Source of the DNA: Planctomycetales bacterium
GTDB lineage: Bacteria; Planctomycetota; Planctomycetia; Isosphaerales; Isosphaeraceae
Direction of reading: 5' to 3'
Assembly (NCBI GenBank): GCA_027451885.1
Contig: DAIDHX010000105.1
Coordinates: forward strand, 1 to 64,000
Length of the DNA: 64,000 nt
This document shows, in pieces, positions 33,442-41,764 of this stretch. Made by a program: the position numbers and the translations under genes. Position 1 is the first letter of the stretch. Every line of letters begins with the position of its first letter. The notes beneath the pieces are model-generated. The model saw nothing but the letters and a program-made list of their open reading frames with translations. It made no database searches and had not been told where the DNA came from.

Positions 33442-35148
33442 ATGAGCACGACCCTCGAGGTCGAACAGAGACCGCCGCGCTCGCTCGTACGCCGGCTCGA
33501 CGCCGCGCTTGCCAGCCGGCCCCTCGCCGCGGGCGCTGTCTCGGGGCTGCTGCTCTGGACGGCGTTTCCGCCGGTCGCATGGAACTGGCTGGCCTGGATC
33601 GCGCTTGTGCCGCTCTTCCGGCTCGTCACGCTCGAAGCACGGCGCTGGAAGATTTACACCGCCGCCTGGCTCCATGGCGCCTGCTTCTGGCTGCTCGCCG
33701 TGGAGTGGATCCGCTCGATCGACCCCTCGGCCTGGCTGGGCTGGGTTGCACTCGCCGGGTTCTTCTCGTTCTGGCCTCCCCTGTTCGTCGCGTTCGCAAG
33801 GCTCTCGGTGCGGCAGTTGCAAATCCCGCTTCTCATGGCCGTGCCCATCCTTTGGGTCGGCCTGGAGTATTCCCGCGCGCACATCTTGAGCGGATTCCCC
33901 TGGTACTACCTGGCGCACTCGCAATACCTGATCCGGCCCTTGATCCAGATCGCGGACGTGACAGGCGCGCTCGGCGTGAGCTTCCTGATCGCGATCACCA
34001 ATGCGCTTGCCGTCGACCTGATCGCGTTACCGTTGTTCCGCCGCACGCCGACCAACTCCGTCCGGTTCTGCCGCCGGCAGTACATCCGGCTCTGGATCGT
34101 GACCTTCCTCATCGCCGGGTCGCTGGGATATGGGGCCTATCGACTGGCGACCGCTCACTTTAGCAACGGGCCCACGCTCGCCCTTTTGCAGTCAAACATC
34201 GAGCAGCGCAGGAAGATGAAAGGCGACCCGCGGCAGATCATCGCGCAGCTCGAGGCGCTGGTGACAAGGGCCATCGCCCGCAGACAGCACGACCTGATCG
34301 TCTGGCCCGAGACGTCCTATCCCTACGGCTATATCAAAATCGAGCCCGGCCTGCCCTTTGACACGCTGGCGAAACAGGTCGCGGCGATCGCGCCCAAGTT
34401 CCCCCCGCGCGACTGGTCCGCCAATGCGCCCTTGATCGACGCCGAACTCCACGCGCTCGCCGACCAGGCGCGTTCGCCGCTGCTCATCGGCACGCTCTAT
34501 TACTTGCACCAGGCGGAATCCCTTGGCCGATACAACTCCGCCGTGCTCTTCGAGCCCGGCAAGAGCGAGGTGCAAATCTACAACAAAATGCACCTGGTTC
34601 CGTTTGGCGAGTATGTGCCGTTTGTGCGGACCTTGCCGTGGCTGACCGCGCTGACGCCCTACAACGGCGATCACATCCCCAGCCTGAGCTTCGGCGCCCA
34701 GGCCAATTCGCTCAAACTGGGGCGTTACCTGCTCGCCGTGAGCATCTGCTTCGAGGACACCGTCCCGCATGTGATCCGGCAGTTCTTCACCTCCGATCAA
34801 CAACCAGACGTGCTCGTGAACCTCTCGAACGACGGCTGGTTCCACGGCACCGCCGAGCTCGACATGCATCTGGCCATCGGAGTCTTCCGCGCCATCGAAC
34901 ATCGCGTCCCGCTGGCGCGCTCGGTCAACACCGGTCTCTCCGCCCTCATCGACGGCAACGGTGACATCCGCGATGCACTCCCCAAGGAAACCGACGGCAT
35001 CCTCTCCGTCACCGTGCCGCTAGATCCGCGCACGACCCTGTTTTCCCGCTACGGAGACTGGCTCGGCCTGGGAACACTCGCGATCACCCTCGGCCTGCCG
35101 TTTGTGTACGGAATCCGCACCTTAAGAGCCGCTAAATCTCCATCTTGA
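33442..35148 (+). CDS. lnt: Apolipoprotein N-acyltransferase Lnt
   Basis: A 568-residue membrane enzyme. About six hydrophobic segments fill residues 20-245, followed by a nitrilase-like periplasmic domain and a last membrane segment. The catalytic triad is visible as Glu in VWPETSYPY, Lys in YNKMHLVPFGEYVPF and Cys in SICFEDTVPH. It adds the third acyl chain to the N-terminal cysteine of lipoproteins, in keeping with several lipoproteins in this window. The ATG at 33442 follows GAGG by eight bases; the frame to 33367 is unsupported. It follows moeA by 108 bp and may share its transcript. Confidence 0.93.
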   Translation: MSTTLEVEQRPPRSLVRRLDAALASRPLAAGAVSGLLLWTAFPPVAWNWLAWIALVPLFRLVTLEARRWKIYTAAWLHGACFWLLAVEWIRSIDPSAWLGWVALAGFFSFWPPLFVAFARLSVRQLQIPLLMAVPILWVGLEYSRAHILSGFPWYYLAHSQYLIRPLIQIADVTGALGVSFLIAITNALAVDLIALPLFRRTPTNSVRFCRRQYIRLWIVTFLIAGSLGYGAYRLATAHFSNGPTLALLQSNIEQRRKMKGDPRQIIAQLEALVTRAIARRQHDLIVWPETSYPYGYIKIEPGLPFDTLAKQVAAIAPKFPPRDWSANAPLIDAELHALADQARSPLLIGTLYYLHQAESLGRYNSAVLFEPGKSEVQIYNKMHLVPFGEYVPFVRTLPWLTALTPYNGDHIPSLSFGAQANSLKLGRYLLAVSICFEDTVPHVIRQFFTSDQQPDVLVNLSNDGWFHGTAELDMHLAIGVFRAIEHRVPLARSVNTGLSALIDGNGDIRDALPKETDGILSVTVPLDPRTTLFSRYGDWLGLGTLAITLGLPFVYGIRTLRAAKSPS

Positions 35149-35473
35149 CTGAATCTCGTCATTTCCCCACATTCGGCTCCTTGCCAGACCCGCCAGCGTG
35201 GGGTAGATTTATGACCGATCGACGGAGCGCGAAGACGTAACCCGGTTCGACTCGCGTCACGCGAGGCGAATTCGACGGAGCGTCTTGTCGAGTCGGATCG
35301 CGCGCCTCTACCATTTAGAAGAACTTCGATATCTGAGTGAGGACGCGAGAACCGCGACCTGCCCCTTCATCCGTGGGATATGTACGGTCCAAGCCCCATC
35401 CGCGCATTCGACTCGCGAATCTTTCGCGAGGGTGGTTGGCCGGCCGTCTTACTTTGATTGGTAGGATGGGACC
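35149..35473. promoter_or_regulatory. Intergenic region with two related inverted repeats
   Basis: The 11-mer TTCGACTCGCG occurs at 35246-35256 and 35407-35417, and each copy opens a short-loop hairpin. The first is TTCG-CTCGCG paired with CGCGAG-CGAA over 35246-35270 with one mismatch; the second is CTCGCGAA/TTCGCGAG at 35412-35430. A direct repeat CGACGGAGCG also occurs at 35220 and 35273. They lie upstream of the coiled-coil gene at 35474 and may be operators or RNA structures. No T-runs follow, so they are not typical terminators. Confidence 0.45.
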
Positions 35474-36331
35474 ATGACCTTAGTTGGCAAGATCCTCGTC
35501 ATCGTGATCATGATCTTCTCCGTGGTGTTCCTGGGGATCTCCACGGTGGTCTTTTCGACCGCCAAGAACTGGAGAGTCGCCACTGGGGCCGAGCGGAAGA
35601 AGGTTGACGAGCTCAAGAAAAAACTGTCTGACGCGCAGGCGTCGAAGGATGCGGCGTCGAAGTCGCTTGACGACGCCAAGACGAGCTTTGACGCGCTTTC
35701 GAAGCAGTTGAACGAGCGGATTTCCCAGCTTGAGGCGGAAAACAAGCGGGATCAGGAGCAGATTACCGACGTTCGCGGCCAGCTTGAGAAGGCTCAAACG
35801 AACGCCCGTGCGACGCTTGATGAGATCAAATTCCGCCGTGACGAGACGGTTTTGCTCCGCGATCAGAAGTCGGCGGTGGAGAAGCAGGCGAACGAGTTCA
35901 AGCTGCACCAGGCCGACTTGAATGACAAGATCCGCGAGCTGGAGCGGCAGCTCGAGACGGCCACGAAGAACAATTCCGACCTCCGCGAGCGGGTTGCCAA
36001 GTTCTCGACCCTGCTGCGGCAGAATGGGCTTTCGGACGACATCAGCCAGATCAAGGGTCTGGAGAGTCCGCCTCCGGTCGTGGGCGAGGTGAAGCGAATC
36101 GACCCCACGAATCGCCGGCTGGAGATGACCATCGGCTCGGATGACGGCCTGGTTTTGGGGCACGAGCTGTTCGTGTTTCGCACCTCGCCGCGGCCCGAGT
36201 ATCTGGGCAAGATCTCCGTCGTCGCGGTTGAACCTGATCAGGCGGTCGGCAAGGTCATCGGCAACACGTATCAGGGTAAGAAGATTAAGGAGGGCGACAT
36301 TGTCTCGTCTACCATCAAGCCGCGGTTCTAG
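35474..36331 (+). CDS. Membrane-anchored coiled-coil protein with C-terminal beta domain
   Basis: A 285-residue protein. One N-terminal transmembrane segment (ILVIVIMIFSVVFLGIS) is followed by a long coiled coil (about 40-185) and a beta-rich C-terminal domain (GEVKRIDPTNRRLEMTIGSDDGLVLGHEL, YLGKISVVAVEPDQAVGKV). The order of membrane helix, coiled coil and small beta barrel is reminiscent of MreC, but the similarity is only architectural. The ATG has AGGA upstream. Its last 32 bases overlap the next gene. It may form an envelope scaffold with that small membrane protein. Confidence 0.8.
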   Translation: MTLVGKILVIVIMIFSVVFLGISTVVFSTAKNWRVATGAERKKVDELKKKLSDAQASKDAASKSLDDAKTSFDALSKQLNERISQLEAENKRDQEQITDVRGQLEKAQTNARATLDEIKFRRDETVLLRDQKSAVEKQANEFKLHQADLNDKIRELERQLETATKNNSDLRERVAKFSTLLRQNGLSDDISQIKGLESPPPVVGEVKRIDPTNRRLEMTIGSDDGLVLGHELFVFRTSPRPEYLGKISVVAVEPDQAVGKVIGNTYQGKKIKEGDIVSSTIKPRF

Positions 36332-36539
36332 TGCTGGGAAGAGCGCAGCCCCGGCCCGCCGTCCTGGCGGCGTCCTGGTGCAAGCGCCCAAGAGCGATAT
36401 CTATGTGACTCTGCTCGGTATTTCTCTGGGCGCGATCATCGTCAGTTGCATCTTGCTGGCGATCCTGTTCTCGGGATACGGCTTTAGCACCAAGGTTTCC
36501 GCAGTGACAGGCCCTGCGTCCGCCAGCCGTCTGGCGTGA
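36300..36539 (+). CDS. Small single-pass membrane protein with TTG start
   Basis: A 79-residue protein that starts at a TTG inside the end of the preceding coiled-coil gene. A near-perfect AAGGAGGG at 36287-36294 is five bases upstream, which decides the start; no ATG or GTG fits as well. The N-terminal 30 residues are Ser/Arg/Pro-rich and probably cytoplasmic, then comes one strong hydrophobic segment (VTLLGISLGAIIVSCILLAI) and a short tail. A clear terminator follows. The tight overlap suggests coupled translation and a shared complex with the coiled-coil protein. Confidence 0.72.
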   Translation: MSRLPSSRGSSAGKSAAPARRPGGVLVQAPKSDIYVTLLGISLGAIIVSCILLAILFSGYGFSTKVSAVTGPASASRLA

Positions 36540-36567
36540 TCTGAAACCAGGGCCGAACGCTCCACAC

Positions 36568-36615
36568 AGCCGCGCCGCGGGGAGATGCGAATCTCGCTCG
36601 CGGCGCGGCTTTTTT
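36568..36615 (+). terminator. Rho-independent terminator
   Basis: AGCCGCGCCGCG at 36568-36579 pairs perfectly with CGCGGCGCGGCT at 36599-36610, followed by a T-run to 36615. It ends the two-gene unit at 35474-36539 and separates it from glgA. Confidence 0.92.
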
Positions 36616-36756
36616 GGGGCGACTGAGCACCAATTGTGGGCTCCGGCTCGATCGATTAGAGTACCCGCGTCGCGCCTCGAGGGTCGCGTCGGCTCGGGCG
36701 CAGGGGGCGTTTCCCCTCGGGCTCGCGGCGGACGCCCGGTGGGAGCCTGGCCAACC

Positions 36757-38241
36757 ATGAAGGTGGCTCTTGTCGCGTCCGAAGCAGTCCCTTTTTCCAA
36801 GACGGGCGGGCTCGCTGACATCGCGGGCGCTTTGCCCCGTGCACTCGAACGCCACGGCCACAAGGTCGCTCTCTTTATCCCAGCCCACCACACCCTCACC
36901 AGCTCCAAACAACCCATCACAGACACCGGGGTCAAGCTCTCAATCCCCGTCGGTGCACGCTTCGTCGAGGCGCACGTTCTCGAAAGCAAATTGCCCAACT
37001 CCCAGGTGACGGTTTATTTGATCAGCCAGCCCGCCTACTTTGACCGCCCAGGGCTTTATGGCGCCAAGGGGGTCGATTACGAAGATAACTGCGAGCGGTT
37101 TGTGTTTTTCAGCCGTGCGGTGCTGGCGGCGGCGAGTGCGCTTGAGCTAACGCCGGACATCATTCACTGCAACGACTGGCAAACCGGGCTGATTCCGGCC
37201 TATTTGAAGACACAGCCCCAGCGCACACCGGGGCTCGGTGGGGCGGGCACGCTCTTCACGATTCACAACATGGCGTACCTGGGGCTGTTCAAGCACTGGG
37301 AGATGGCCCTGACGGGGCTCGAGTGGCGGCTCTTCAACTGGCGGCAGCTTGAGTTCCATGGGATGCTCTGCTTCCTCAAGGCGGGCCTGGTCTTCAGCGA
37401 CATGATCTCGACCGTGAGCCCCACCTATGCGCAGGAGATCCAGACACCTCGGTTCGGTTCAGGGCTCGACGAGCTTCTGCGGCTGCGTCAGAACGACCTG
37501 CGCGGAATCGTAAATGGGATCGATCTGGACGCCTGGAGCCCTGCGCGGGAGCCGATGCTCGCCGCGAACTACGATATGACAACGGCCGTCTCGGGGAAGG
37601 CCGCGTGCAAGGCGTGGCTTCAGCGTGCGGTGGGGCTTCCTGAGCGCGCGGATGTTCCGCTGCTTGCCCAGATCGGCCGGCTCGATCCCCAGAAGGGATG
37701 GGATCTCGTCGCGGGGATCGCCGATCGCCTGCTCGCCTGCGACGTTCAGTTTGTGGTGCTTGGCGAGGGCCATCCCCGCTACCATGAACTGTTGCTCGGG
37801 CTGGTCGAGCGGTATCCCCAGAAAGTCGCCGCGCATCTGGGCTTTTTTGATGCGCTCGCGCATCAAATCGAGGCGGGTGCGGATCTTTTCCTGATGCCCA
37901 GCCTTTTCGAGCCCTGCGGCTTGAATCAGTTATACAGCCTTGCGCATGGAACCGTGCCGATCGTGCGCGCCACGGGAGGACTGGCAGACACGGTCGTCGA
38001 CGCCACACCGCAGACGGTTGCAGACGGTTCAGCCACGGGCTTTGTGTTTCACGAGCCCACATCCGACGCGCTCTGGGATGCCATTGCACGCGCGCTTGAG
38101 CATTATCGCGATCATGAGCGCTGGCGTGCGCTTGTGCACTCGGGAATGCGGGGGGACTGGTCGTGGGACCGGGGCGCCCGGCAATACGAGCTGCTCTATC
38201 AGGAAATCTTGCGGAGGACGGCGGCTCGAGCCTCCTCCTAG
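36757..38241 (+). CDS. glgA: Glycogen synthase (GT5)
   Basis: A 494-residue GT5 enzyme. The N-terminal ASEAVPFSKTGGLADIAG with Lys15 binds the sugar nucleotide, and the C-terminal half carries IGRLDPQKGWDL, and SLFEPCGLNQLYSLAHGTVPIVRATGGLADTV. It elongates alpha-1,4-glucan from ADP-glucose, or UDP-glucose in some lineages. ATG at 36757 matches the family start MKVALVASEA. It leads a four-gene run with two GH57 enzymes and a GalT-type enzyme, which points to alpha-glucan synthesis and remodelling. No glgC, which normally makes ADP-glucose, is in the cluster. Confidence 0.95.
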   Translation: MKVALVASEAVPFSKTGGLADIAGALPRALERHGHKVALFIPAHHTLTSSKQPITDTGVKLSIPVGARFVEAHVLESKLPNSQVTVYLISQPAYFDRPGLYGAKGVDYEDNCERFVFFSRAVLAAASALELTPDIIHCNDWQTGLIPAYLKTQPQRTPGLGGAGTLFTIHNMAYLGLFKHWEMALTGLEWRLFNWRQLEFHGMLCFLKAGLVFSDMISTVSPTYAQEIQTPRFGSGLDELLRLRQNDLRGIVNGIDLDAWSPAREPMLAANYDMTTAVSGKAACKAWLQRAVGLPERADVPLLAQIGRLDPQKGWDLVAGIADRLLACDVQFVVLGEGHPRYHELLLGLVERYPQKVAAHLGFFDALAHQIEAGADLFLMPSLFEPCGLNQLYSLAHGTVPIVRATGGLADTVVDATPQTVADGSATGFVFHEPTSDALWDAIARALEHYRDHERWRALVHSGMRGDWSWDRGARQYELLYQEILRRTAARASS

Positions 38242-38474
38242 AATCAGGCGCACCCGTCCTGCCCGCTGCGCCCTTGCCACCGGCCGACTCGAGTCGTGCC
38301 TGGCAACGACCGAGCTTAAGAAAAGCGAACTATCTTCATACTGGGGCCGGAAAGGCGCGTTATCCCTTTAGTGTGGGAATCAGCGCGGGCCGGCCTGGAA
38401 CCACGCGCCATCGTGCGGGCGCAACTCGGGCTCGGTTCCCGTCAACCCGCGAAATCCCAGTTCAAGGATTCCTG

Positions 38475-40661
38475 ATGAACTCGGTCTCGCTCGCGCTTTT
38501 CTGGCACCAGCACCAGCCCTACTACCCGGACGACGTCGCCGGCGCGAACCCCATGCCCTGGGTGCGCCTGCACGCGACCAAGGACTACCTCGGCATGGCC
38601 CTCCATCTGGCCGAGGTTCCCGAGTTCCAGTGCACCGTCAATCTGGTTCCCAGCCTGATCGAGCAGCTCGAGGCTTACACCCAGGGCGCATCCGACGTCC
38701 ATCTCGACCTCTCGCGGAAGCCGGCTGACGGGCTCAACGAGGCCGATGCGCTTGCCGTGCTCGACTCGTTTTTCATGGCCTTCGCCGACACCATGATCAA
38801 GCCCCACGCGCGCTATCACGAGCTGTACATCATGCGCTCGTCGTGGAGCGAGAGTGCGCAGCACGCCATCAAGCGATTCCGCCCAGGCGATCTGCGCGAT
38901 CTCCAGGTCTGGTCGAATCTCGCCTGGGTCCATCCCCTGCTCTTCGAAAAGGATCCCGAGCTGGACGAGTTCAGGCGCAAGGGACGCAATTACAGCGAGG
39001 ACGACAAGTGCTGGTTCCTGAACCGTCAGCTTGAGCTGCTTGCGCAGGTTGTGCCGCTGCATCGAGCGCTCGCAGAAGGGGGACAGATCGAGCTGACGAC
39101 CACGCCCTATTTCCACCCCATCTTGCCGCTCTTGCTCGACAGGTCGTGTGCGCGTGAGGCGATGCCCGATGCGCCTTTGCCGCCGTTCCGCGGGGGCCGA
39201 GAGGAAGACGTTGACTGGCATCTGCGCGCAGCGGTCTCGAGCCATGAGCGGAGGTTTGGCGCGCGGCCGCGGGGCATGTGGCCGTCGGAAGGCTCGGTGT
39301 CGCAGGCGCTCATCCCCAGGCTGGCGCAGAACGGGATCGAGTGGATTGCGACCGACGAGGAGATCCTGAGCTGCTCGACCGGCGGGATGATTTCACGGGA
39401 CGGGCGCGGCCATGTGCGCAGGCCTGAGCTGCTTTATCGCCCCTGGCGTCTGGGCGAGTCGGGCGCGGAGCTTTCCGTCATCTTCCGCGATCATGCGCTT
39501 TCCGATCAGGTGGGCTTCCACTATCAGCGCAGCCCTGGCCACGCCGCGGCCGCCGATTTTCTCGACAAGCTGCACAGAATCGGCGACGCCTGCCCCCACG
39601 ATGCGCCCCTGGTGCCGGTGATCCTCGACGGCGAGAACTGCTGGGAATACTATCCCGACGGCGGTGTGTCGTTCCTGCGCTCGCTCTACCAGTCCGCCGC
39701 GCGCGATCCCCGGATCCGTCCCACACGCGTCGATCGTTATCTCGATCAGCATCCTCCAACCGACCGCCTGAACCGGCTCTTCGCCGGAAGCTGGATCAGC
39801 CACAACTTCGCGATCTGGATCGGTCATCCCGAGGATAATCGCGCCTGGGAAGCCCTCGACCTCGCGCGGGACTTCCTGGAGCGTGAATCGTGCACGGGGC
39901 GCCACGACCACAAGCCGCTCGAGCGCGCCTGGCGCGAAATTCATATCGCCCAGGGATCGGACTGGTTCTGGTGGTACGGCGACGATCATTCCTCCGCGCT
40001 CGATGCGCTCTTTGACGACCTGTTTCGCCGCCATCTCCGCAACGTTTACACGCTGCTCGGCTGCGACCCTCCGGGCGCGCTCTACACGCCGATTTCACGG
40101 GCGGCCGCGGGCAAGCGCGAGCGTCTCGCCCCCAGGAGCTTCCTGAATGTGCGCGTCGACGGCCGGGCAGGGTATCTCGAATGGGCCGACTCCGCTCGCT
40201 ACGTCTGCGGCGACGATCGCGGCACCATGGCGATGACTGCGCAGGGGCTTTTTTCAAGCGTTTCTTTCGGCTTCGACGCCGAGCGCCTCTTGATCCGCGT
40301 CGACGCCCAGGGCGGTCCCGCCAGTGACCGGCTCCGCGCGGTGGATCGTTTGCGGATCGGGTTTGTCGATCCGGCCGAGCACGAGCTGGTGGTGCTCGAT
40401 CCGTCCTCACCGCGCCCGACCGCGTATCTCAATCACGCGGGAGCATCCATCGCCAACGGCGATACCGTGGCCGCCGCGGCCGACGCCGTGGTTGAGCTGG
40501 CGCTGCCGTTCCGCAGGCTCGACCTGTCACCGGGGGATCCCGTGCGGTTCTACGTGGAGGCGATCGCGGGCGAATCGAGCCTCGACCGCGCTCCGCGCGA
40601 GGGCATCCTCGAAATCGAAACCCCCTCCGCTGACTTCGAGCGAATCCACTGGCAAGTCTAG
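38475..40661 (+). CDS. GH57 family alpha-glucan enzyme (amylase or branching type)
   Basis: A 728-residue GH57 protein. Conserved region 1 is LFWHQHQPYY at residues 7-16. The likely region 3 is RGMWPSEGSVS with the catalytic nucleophile Glu, then EWIATDEEIL, and region 4 is VILDGENCWEYYPDGG with the acid/base Asp. The N-terminal barrel is followed by helical and beta-rich C-terminal domains. Assignment to amylase, pullulanase or transferase cannot be made from motifs alone. The ATG at 38475 has AAGGA six bases upstream. It lies between glgA (233 bp) and galT (13 bp). Only distantly like the second GH57 enzyme, so they are unlikely to be redundant. Confidence 0.88.
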   Translation: MNSVSLALFWHQHQPYYPDDVAGANPMPWVRLHATKDYLGMALHLAEVPEFQCTVNLVPSLIEQLEAYTQGASDVHLDLSRKPADGLNEADALAVLDSFFMAFADTMIKPHARYHELYIMRSSWSESAQHAIKRFRPGDLRDLQVWSNLAWVHPLLFEKDPELDEFRRKGRNYSEDDKCWFLNRQLELLAQVVPLHRALAEGGQIELTTTPYFHPILPLLLDRSCAREAMPDAPLPPFRGGREEDVDWHLRAAVSSHERRFGARPRGMWPSEGSVSQALIPRLAQNGIEWIATDEEILSCSTGGMISRDGRGHVRRPELLYRPWRLGESGAELSVIFRDHALSDQVGFHYQRSPGHAAAADFLDKLHRIGDACPHDAPLVPVILDGENCWEYYPDGGVSFLRSLYQSAARDPRIRPTRVDRYLDQHPPTDRLNRLFAGSWISHNFAIWIGHPEDNRAWEALDLARDFLERESCTGRHDHKPLERAWREIHIAQGSDWFWWYGDDHSSALDALFDDLFRRHLRNVYTLLGCDPPGALYTPISRAAAGKRERLAPRSFLNVRVDGRAGYLEWADSARYVCGDDRGTMAMTAQGLFSSVSFGFDAERLLIRVDAQGGPASDRLRAVDRLRIGFVDPAEHELVVLDPSSPRPTAYLNHAGASIANGDTVAAAADAVVELALPFRRLDLSPGDPVRFYVEAIAGESSLDRAPREGILEIETPSADFERIHWQV

Positions 40662-40674
40662 GGAGTCCAGCACC

Positions 40675-41739
40675 ATGCCCGAATTCCGCAAAGATCCCAT
40701 TGTCGGCCGCTGGACGATCATCGCCGAGGAACGCGCCAAGCGTCCCATGCCCTTGCGGCAACCTTCCTACCTGGGATCGGAAGGGTTATGCCCTTTTTGC
40801 GAGGGGAACGAGCGGTTCACGCCCCCTGAAATCGCTGCGTTTCGCGGCCACGGCGCCGGCCCAAACGGAACCGGCTGGCGCGTGCGGGCCGTGCCCAATC
40901 GCCACCCCGCGCTCGCAATCGAGGAGCGGCTCGACAAACGCGGTGAAGGCGTTTACGACCGCATCGGCGGCGTGGGCGCGCACGAGGTGATCATCGAAGG
41001 CCCCGAACACCACGACTCGCTGTCGTGCCTCACGCCCGAGCGCGTGCGCGAGATCCTCTGGATGTATCGCGACCGCTTGCTCGACCTCAAGAACGACACC
41101 CGCTTCGTCCACGGCCTGATCTTCAAGAACCGGGGCGCAGCCGCGGGCGCAACCCTCGAGCACGGCCACAGCCAGCTTCTCATGTCGCCTGTCACCCCGC
41201 CGATCATCGAGCAGGAGATCAACGGCGCAAGGCGGTTCTTCGACTACCGCGGGCGCTGTATCTATTGCGACATCATCGAGCAGGAGCTTGGCGACGAACG
41301 CCGCATCGTCATGGATTCGAGCCAGTTCGTCGTCTATTGCCCCTACGCCAGCCGGTTCCCCTTCGAAATGGCCATCGCGCCCAAACGGCACGCCAGCCGG
41401 TTCGACCAGCTTACGAAAGGCGAAATCGACGAGCTTGGCAGCGTGCTCCGCGAAGCCGTCTGGCGGCTGGAGCTCGCCCTCGATGACCCCGCATACAACT
41501 CGGTGATCCACTCAGCGGCGTTTGACCCGCACGATTTGCCGCATTACCATTGGCACTTCGAGATCGTCCCCCGGCTGGCGCCGATCGGTGGTCTCGAATG
41601 GGGCGCGGGCTACTTCGTGAACCCCGTCGCGCCCGAAACCGCGGCTCGGTGCCTGCGCGACGTCGAGCTCCGACCACACGCGCCCTCGAACCGGATCGAA
41701 TGGCGCATGACGTCGCGCCAAAGTGGTCTTCTCGTCTAA
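40675..41739 (+). CDS. galT: Galactose-1-phosphate uridylyltransferase-like (GalT) enzyme
   Basis: A 354-residue HIT-superfamily nucleotidyltransferase. Zinc-type cysteines appear in LCPFCEGNE and CIYCDIIEQE. The active-site segment reads LEHGHSQLL, with the two His and Gln of the family; the usual Pro or Gly between the histidines is Gly here, and the residue after the second His is Ser, as in many bacterial GalT. A second HYHWHFEIVPR closes the site. Classic GalT swaps UMP between UDP-glucose and galactose-1-phosphate; relatives act as ADP-glucose phosphorylases. Its position between two GH57 genes in a glycogen cluster makes a role in nucleotide-glucose supply or recovery plausible. GGGAG lies upstream. 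Confidence 0.85.
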   Translation: MPEFRKDPIVGRWTIIAEERAKRPMPLRQPSYLGSEGLCPFCEGNERFTPPEIAAFRGHGAGPNGTGWRVRAVPNRHPALAIEERLDKRGEGVYDRIGGVGAHEVIIEGPEHHDSLSCLTPERVREILWMYRDRLLDLKNDTRFVHGLIFKNRGAAAGATLEHGHSQLLMSPVTPPIIEQEINGARRFFDYRGRCIYCDIIEQELGDERRIVMDSSQFVVYCPYASRFPFEMAIAPKRHASRFDQLTKGEIDELGSVLREAVWRLELALDDPAYNSVIHSAAFDPHDLPHYHWHFEIVPRLAPIGGLEWGAGYFVNPVAPETAARCLRDVELRPHAPSNRIEWRMTSRQSGLLV

Positions 41740-41764
41740 TCCAGCGGGCTTTCCAGGATTGGCC

